Of a stretch of DNA of 63,624 bases, positions 59,553 to 63,624 are shown piece after piece. A program made the translations under genes and the position numbers. Origin of the DNA: Hyphococcus sp. (lineage in GTDB: Bacteria > Pseudomonadota > Alphaproteobacteria > Caulobacterales > Parvularculaceae); the NCBI GenBank assembly GCA_021776395.1, contig JAJFFZ010000058.1, forward strand, positions 1-63,624. Direction: 5' to 3'. The notes under the pieces were generated by a model. The model saw only the letters and a program-made list of their open reading frames with translations, did no database searches and was not told the DNA's origin. The stretch's first letter is position 1, and each line of letters opens with the position of its first letter.

Positions 59553-59927
59553 TCAACTCTTGTCCCACGGTTGCCGGCTGCCTTCATAGACTTTGTGCGC
59601 CACGCTATAAGCCGCAGGATCATCAAGCGAGCCGACAAAGAAAAACATCAATTCCGGCGCGGCCGTTGTCGTTTTATAGATCGGCGATCCGCATTCACCG
59701 CAAAACCCAAGCTCAACGTCGTTTCCTGAATCTGATTTTAGGCGAAAGGTTTTTATTGGACCCGACTTGGAAACCGTGGCGCGCTTGACGGCAAACTGGG
59801 GTGCGTGACCACCACCCGACATGTGTTGGCAATCACGGCAGTAGCACTGAATGGCGTGCACAGTTTCTTTGTCGGTCTCATAACGGACTTTTTTGCACAG
59901 GCAACCGCCGGTTTGGATCGATGACAT
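59553..59927 (-). CDS. GFA family protein (glutathione-dependent formaldehyde-activating-like)
   Basis: 124 residues, MSSIQTGGCLCKKVRYE. Zinc ligands: GCLCKK, QCYCRDCQHMSG, and FCGECGSPIY. The fold (Mss4-like) binds zinc; the glutathione/formaldehyde role holds for only a few members. It converges on the ABM-like gene. Confidence 0.88.
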   Translation of the reverse strand: MSSIQTGGCLCKKVRYETDKETVHAIQCYCRDCQHMSGGGHAPQFAVKRATVSKSGPIKTFRLKSDSGNDVELGFCGECGSPIYKTTTAAPELMFFFVGSLDDPAAYSVAHKVYEGSRQPWDKS

Positions 59928-60030
59928 GGCTTTCTCCGTAGCTGGTTTGCGATACTGCGCGACAAACACAAATTCCAAGCCACGCCGCTCTCCTCGGCGG
60001 CGTGGCTTGATGTTGTTTGCGGTAGACGTC

Positions 60031-60342
60031 TCACAACTCGATGGCTTCCGCCACCTCGACATTGCCGCCGGCATCCAGGATCGGACAGCCTTTCGCCAGC
60101 CTGATCGCCGCATCCATATTGGCGGCGGTAAACAGCCCATAGCCGGACGCCGGATTGGCGCCGCCATCGTCCGTGACGCGGGTTTTGAACACAGTTTTTG
60201 ACGGCTGCACCGGATTGCCCGGATCGACAACGGCAGCGCCCATCGTCTCGAACCATGCGCCCCATTGGGCCAGTAGTTTTTCCATTTCCTCGGGCGCTTC
60301 TTCATGGCTGCCGCCATGATAGACAAACAAAAATTTCGGCAT
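60031..60342 (-). CDS. YCII-related domain protein
   Basis: 103 residues, MPKFLFVYHGGSHEEAPEEM, then LLAQWGAWFETMGAAVVDPGNP and SGYGLFTAANMDAAIRLAKGCP: the YCII/DGPF fold, usually with a catalytic or conserved His near the start (YHGG). Short alternative starts upstream lie in GC-rich non-coding sequence. It follows the TetR-type gene on the same strand. Confidence 0.85.
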   Translation of the reverse strand: MPKFLFVYHGGSHEEAPEEMEKLLAQWGAWFETMGAAVVDPGNPVQPSKTVFKTRVTDDGGANPASGYGLFTAANMDAAIRLAKGCPILDAGGNVEVAEAIEL

Positions 60343-60479
60343 TGATCTCTCCTCATTAAATGATGAAACAAAGCTTGAGGCGGGACGTTCCCCGCACCGC
60401 CAACAGACGGATGATGCTGCGCGCATTCGACAAGGCGGGATTAGAATTTTGGGCGCGGCGGGCCGGGCGATTATTACTC

Positions 60480-61034
60480 TTACCCGGTCTCCACCGCCGA
60501 CCAAAACGCGGCTGAGACATAGGCGTCGAGCGTTTTAGGCGGCGGGCGCGACGGCAGGTATAGCCGGACGGCCGCGAGCGGAAAAGCCACCAGCCCCAAC
60601 CTGCATGCCTCCAGCGTGTAGCCGGTGCGCCTGGCGTAGCGCCGGATGGCGGCGGCGGCGGCTTTGTTCACGCGGCTGATATCTTGTTGCAGATGGTGCG
60701 GCGTCGCTGACGAATAAAATTCCGCCGCACGGCAACACGACAGCACAATGGCGCGCTGACGCTCGCGCCTGCAAAACTGCGGCGTCGCCAGCGCCGCATG
60801 CACGCCGGCGTCATCGCCCTCGCTTTCAAGCGCGGCCAAAAACTGCGCCTGAAACGCCCGCACAGCATCAAGCCAGGTCAGCGCCAGCAAGCCTTCGCGC
60901 GAGCCATAGCGATGATAGAGCGAACCGACGCTGACGCCGGTCTCGGCGACAACCGTCTGCAATGTTATTGCGCCGTTCGCAGCAAGCCGCGCGCCCACCG
61001 CAGAAAAAACCTGATCGTCGCGTACTGTTGACAT
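60480..61034 (-). CDS. TetR family transcriptional regulator
   Basis: 184 residues from MSTVRDDQVFSAVGARL. The HTH TLQTVVAETGVSVGSLYHRYGSREGLLAL (motifs TVVAETGVSVGSLYHRYGS) is standard TetR; the ligand-binding helices follow. A perfect inverted repeat lies upstream (61055-61074), between it and the divergent membrane protein gene. Confidence 0.92.
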   Translation of the reverse strand: MSTVRDDQVFSAVGARLAANGAITLQTVVAETGVSVGSLYHRYGSREGLLALTWLDAVRAFQAQFLAALESEGDDAGVHAALATPQFCRRERQRAIVLSCCRAAEFYSSATPHHLQQDISRVNKAAAAAIRRYARRTGYTLEACRLGLVAFPLAAVRLYLPSRPPPKTLDAYVSAAFWSAVETG

Positions 61035-61054
61035 GCGTCCCATGCAAAACATAT

Positions 61055-61074
61055 ACTAGAATAAATGTTCTAGT
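61055..61074. promoter_or_regulatory. TetR operator candidate ACTAGAA-n6-TTCTAGT
   Basis: Perfect 7-bp arms with six-base spacer (TAAATG), a 20-bp dyad, in the 50-bp gap between the tetR gene and the divergent membrane protein gene. Confidence 0.75.
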
Positions 61075-61086
61075 AAAGGTTTATTG

Positions 61087-61464
61087 ATGATATTTTTTCT
61101 CTGGGGCGCAGCGGCAAGCGCGGCCGTGACATTCGTCATACACACTTTCGCCGGCGGCAAAGCGGTCGCCCGCCCGCTGCTGGTCGATGAAAGCCTGCCG
61201 AAAGAATCGAAATGGCTGAACTATTATTGCTGGCACATCACAAGCGTGGTCATCGCTTTCATTGCCGCAATGTTCGCCTGGCTGGCGATAACCGCTCCGC
61301 AGGCGGATATAATCATCGCTTTGTCGTCACTCACCACGGTGCTTTCCCTGCTCAGCGCCGGCGTCGCTATCAAAGCCGGGGTTAACCCGCTGCAGTTTCC
61401 ATCAACCACATTGTTCGCCGTCATCGCCGCCTTCGGCTGGCTGGCGTTGTTTGCGAGGCCATAA
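61087..61464 (+). CDS. Small four-span membrane protein, TetR-linked (paralogue 1)
   Basis: 125 residues, four membrane segments. The conserved core WLNYYCWHITSVVIAFIAAMF compares with VGWHITTLTWLGLAAML in the next gene. Unknown function. The start follows AAAGG; a TTG codon upstream is less likely. It is under the TetR dyad. Confidence 0.8.
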   Translation: MIFFLWGAAASAAVTFVIHTFAGGKAVARPLLVDESLPKESKWLNYYCWHITSVVIAFIAAMFAWLAITAPQADIIIALSSLTTVLSLLSAGVAIKAGVNPLQFPSTTLFAVIAAFGWLALFARP

Positions 61465-61473
61465 GGAGGCTTC

Positions 61474-61845
61474 ATGCTGCTCATCGCCGCCCTTATGACT
61501 GTCCTTGTCAGCGCCATGCATTCGGTTCTCGGCGGCAAGCGGCTAATCGCACCGATCCTGCGCATGGAGGGCCTGCCGATTATTCTCGGTAGCTTGAACA
61601 ATACCAGGCTAACGCTTTTGGTCGGGTGGCATATCACAACCCTCACCTGGCTGGGACTGGCGGCGATGCTGGTCTACCTGCACGTCACGCCGGACCATGC
61701 GGGCAGAGCGTTCCTGTGGATGGTCGCTGCAATATTTATGATTGGCGGCGTCGCGGCGCTGATTTTAACGCGCGGCGCGCATCTGTCCTGGGTGTTGTTT
61801 TTGCCCATCGCCGCGATTACCGGCTATGCGGCCTTCACGGGCTGA
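61474..61845 (+). CDS. Small four-span membrane protein (paralogue 2)
   Basis: 123 residues, 9 bp after paralogue 1, same topology (VLVSAMHSVLGGKRLIAP at start matches FVIHTFAGGKAVARP). The H-x(3-4)-GGK and WHIT motifs are shared. Probably forms a heteromeric membrane complex with its neighbour. AAGGAGG precedes the start. Confidence 0.82.
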   Translation: MLLIAALMTVLVSAMHSVLGGKRLIAPILRMEGLPIILGSLNNTRLTLLVGWHITTLTWLGLAAMLVYLHVTPDHAGRAFLWMVAAIFMIGGVAALILTRGAHLSWVLFLPIAAITGYAAFTG

Positions 61846-61867
61846 GACGCAGCCCAAGAAGGCAGCG

Positions 61868-62293
61868 TCACGCCGCAAAAAGCTGGCCCACATCTTCGAA
61901 ATATTTAAACTCCAGCGCATTGCCAGACGGATCGGTGAGGAAGAATGTCCCCTGCTCGCCAACGTCTCCTGCAAAGCGAATGCCCGGCTCAATGATGAAA
62001 TCGACCTTCGCCGCGCACAGCCGGTCCGCCAGCGCCTGCCAGTCGCCCCGTTCAAGCACGACCCCGAAATGCCTTGCCGGAACCTGTTTTCCATCAACCT
62101 CATTGGTTTGCGCGCGCCCACATTCCTCCGGCGCCAGATGCACAACCAGCTGGTGGCCGAAGAAATTAAAATCGATCCACCGCTTTGAGCGCCGCCCGGT
62201 GCCACAGCCGATGATATCGCTATAAAAGGCTTCGGCCTGTTGAAGATCATCAACCGGGATCGCCAGATGAAATGGTCGTAGATTTGCGGTCAT
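61868..62293 (-). CDS. VOC family protein
   Basis: 141 residues from MTANLRPFHLAIPVDDLQQAE. Glyoxalase fold: FHLAIPVDDL, HLAPEECGR, HFGVVLERGDWQALAD, and the late metal ligand in GNALEFKYF. Substrate unknown. It converges on the paralogue 2 gene and diverges from the phosphatase-like gene. Confidence 0.9.
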   Translation of the reverse strand: MTANLRPFHLAIPVDDLQQAEAFYSDIIGCGTGRRSKRWIDFNFFGHQLVVHLAPEECGRAQTNEVDGKQVPARHFGVVLERGDWQALADRLCAAKVDFIIEPGIRFAGDVGEQGTFFLTDPSGNALEFKYFEDVGQLFAA

Positions 62294-62372
62294 AGCAAAG
62301 CCTCTGTAAAATCCGGCGCCTCCGCAGCCATCAGGCCTTGCATCAGCGGCCCCGAAGGACGAAATTAAGCCA

Positions 62373-62954
62373 ATGAAAAAACTATCCATAGCAATGTTAG
62401 CGCTCGCTGCATCCCCCGCCTTTGCGGCGTCTGGCGCAAAAAATTCTGAAGCAGCGTCTCAACAGGCGGCGCAGGAGGAGGCGCAAATGACAGATAAGTT
62501 CAAAAAAGTCAGCGATGAGTTCTGGGTCTCGCCACAGATCAGCGTGAAGGACGTCGATGAGGCGGCGGCGATGGGGGTGAAGCTCATCATCAACAATCGC
62601 CCCGACGGCGAGGCGCTAGGCCAGCCCAATAGCGCCGAGATTGAGGCCGCAGCCAAAGCCGCCGGCATCGCCTACGTGCATATTCCGGTTGATCGCACAG
62701 GCATATCACCCAACCACACCACCGCCTTTGAACAAGCCATGAACGATGCCGAGGACGGCCCGGTGCTGGCGTTTTGCCGCTCCGGTACGCGCTCCATTCT
62801 GGTGCGCTCTTATGCGGAGGCGCGCTTTGGCAAGCCGGTCGATCTGATCATTTCCGAAGCCGCCGAGGCAGGCTACGATATTGCCGGCCATGAGCCGGCG
62901 CTGACGCTCCTGCATGACGCCAGCAAAGCACCGCGCACCGAACCGCCGGTTTAA
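62373..62954 (+). CDS. TIGR01244-type phosphatase/sulfur transferase with signal peptide
   Basis: 193 residues. A signal peptide (cleavage near AFAAS) precedes the DUF442/TIGR01244 domain: FWVSPQISVKDVDEAAAMG, LIINNRPDGE, IPVDRTGISP and the Cys loop FCRSGTRS (Cys135) of C-x4-R type. Most family members are cytosolic and linked to sulfide metabolism; export is unusual, though an internal start at residue 39 (MTDKFKKV) would give a cytosolic form. Confidence 0.88.
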   Translation: MKKLSIAMLALAASPAFAASGAKNSEAASQQAAQEEAQMTDKFKKVSDEFWVSPQISVKDVDEAAAMGVKLIINNRPDGEALGQPNSAEIEAAAKAAGIAYVHIPVDRTGISPNHTTAFEQAMNDAEDGPVLAFCRSGTRSILVRSYAEARFGKPVDLIISEAAEAGYDIAGHEPALTLLHDASKAPRTEPPV

Positions 62955-62957
62955 CAC

Positions 62958-63091
62958 CAAAGTGCAAAATGCGCTTTTCATTTTGTACTTTGGCAAGGCC
63001 GCCATTGTTCATTGTGGTTGGCCGCCGCGCCTTATGGCGCGTAAGCCTGCGTGGCGCTTGAACGCCCAACGGTCATTCTTTTGACCGTTGG
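62958..63091. repeat. Cluster of three intergenic hairpins
   Basis: CCAAAGTgCAAAATG with CATTTTGtACTTTGG (62958-62994, one G-T), GCGCCttatGGCGC (about 63028) and CCAACGGTCA with TGACCGTTGG (63066-63091). They lie between the phosphatase-like gene and the small secreted protein gene, about 30 bp before the latter. Confidence 0.75.
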
Positions 63092-63120
63092 TATTATATA
63101 ATTAGCGGAAATGGTTTTTT

Positions 63121-63531
63121 ATGTTGAGTATCAGCGCCGGTTTGATTTTTCTCATTACTGCTCTCGGCGTTCAGTCTGCGAACAATGACGCGCTGACCGC
63201 CCCGCCGGTGTTGCGCAAAGTCCCGGCGACCACATGCACATGTTCAGCTGCACGCGAGCCCGGCATTATCATTCTTGAAGGGCTGATTGTTGACGCCGAG
63301 GTCACGCTCGCGCCCGACCGCATCTCCATCAACGACCGTCAGGCGACGATTATGGAAGTCGTAAAATCAACCGAAGATATTAAAGGCCGCACCCGCATCT
63401 GGCATACGACAAGCGAGAAAAGCTGCGGCGTTACATTTGATTATGGGCGCACCTATGAAATCGCGGTGCGCACTACTGAAGACGGAGAGTTTGAAACCGA
63501 TCAATGTCTGATGCGGCAGGCTGGCGATTAA
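63121..63531 (+). CDS. Small secreted protein with NTR/TIMP-like cysteine pattern
   Basis: 136 residues with a signal peptide (cleavage near VQSANN). The mature part begins with a C-x-C (TTCTCSAAREPG) and later has a Cys pair (EKSCGVTFDYGRTYEIAV and TDQCLMRQ). This layout, CxC at the N-terminus with GVTFDYGRTYEIAVRTTEDG, recalls the netrin-like (NTR/TIMP) fold. It is inference from pattern only. Its stop overlaps the stop of a convergent gene at the edge. Confidence 0.7.
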   Translation: MLSISAGLIFLITALGVQSANNDALTAPPVLRKVPATTCTCSAAREPGIIILEGLIVDAEVTLAPDRISINDRQATIMEVVKSTEDIKGRTRIWHTTSEKSCGVTFDYGRTYEIAVRTTEDGEFETDQCLMRQAGD

Positions 63532-63624
63532 TAGTGCACAATAATTCGCGCGCTTGATGCGGCCGCAGGAATGACGATGGTCTCCGTCAGCGTCACGCCG
63601 CAGCGCAGCGTCGCCAGATCGCGG
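63528..63624 (-). CDS. C-terminal end of an unidentified gene
   Basis: About 31 residues end at a TAA (63528-63530) overlapping the stop of the convergent gene: RDLATLRCGVTLTETIVIP and an ending IIVHY. The frame is open to the window edge. Too short to assign. Confidence 0.5.
   Translation of the reverse strand, partial: RDLATLRCGVTLTETIVIPAAASSARIIVHY

Overview
The window looks like chromosomal DNA of a GC-rich alphaproteobacterium. I would place it near Caulobacterales/Parvularculales (Hyphomonadaceae- or Parvularculaceae-like). The reasons are a Rhodobacter-type gene transfer agent (GTA) head-tail cluster, alphaproteobacterial families such as DUF1491 and DUF2336, a DnaA-domain-IV-only protein next to sufE, and several families of long palindromic intergenic repeats. 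The placement is inferred from gene content only.

Layout. Positions 1-8.5 kb: minus-strand GTA cluster running from small and large terminase through portal, protease, capsid, connectors and major tail protein to the tail chaperones and the start of the tape measure, which leaves the window at base 1. The two tail chaperone frames are joined by a lambda-type -1 slippery heptamer. Each larger gap between GTA genes holds a palindromic repeat. 8.8-26.4 kb: mixed housekeeping and regulatory genes (TonB-C/TPR protein, YcgN, AraC, M28 peptidase, SufR-like regulator, VOC protein and FMN reductase, PBP1A, hybrid histidine kinase, YceI/PadR pair, alkylsulfatase, MarR with its own and its neighbour's operators, CPBP protease, SH3 lipoprotein, DUF1491, sterol desaturase family). 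27.5-30.0 kb: a compact exosortase system made of three tandem tiny proteins, each little more than a signal peptide plus a VPEM-type C-terminal sorting signal, followed by an exosortase fused to a CPBP protease domain. 30-35.3 kb: ABM protein, histidine kinase, HxlR regulator with GST, tautomerase, SufE, and a DnaA-domain-IV protein that could be a GTA activator of the GafY type.

35.5-43.9 kb: one long minus-strand Mrp/Mnh cation-proton antiporter operon in the order E-F-G-(A C-terminal part)-B-C-D-D-small-D, the order of the antiporter module of archaeal Mbh complexes, with three D-type subunits and a C subunit carrying a large periplasmic insertion. 44-50 kb: CadC-like regulator, UrcA-like protein, a ParA with a putative ribbon-helix-helix partner, a DUF2336 protein and a small lipoprotein. 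50.1-56.0 kb: DUF3450-ExbB-ExbB-ExbD-ExbD-TonB-TPR operon for TonB-dependent transport. 56.5-56.9 kb: tRNA-Gln and tRNA-Pro. 57-63.6 kb: amidohydrolase, two overlapping microprotein candidates, small stress or detoxification enzymes, a TetR regulator with a clear operator facing two paralogous membrane proteins, a VOC protein, a periplasmic TIGR01244-type phosphatase-like protein and a small secreted protein with an NTR-like cysteine pattern.

The strongest candidates for something little described are the miniature exosortase system (27.5-30 kb), the frameshift in the GTA tail chaperone (186-721), the insertion-bearing MnhC in an Mbh-ordered antiporter (40.8 kb), and the repeat-filled GTA operon.
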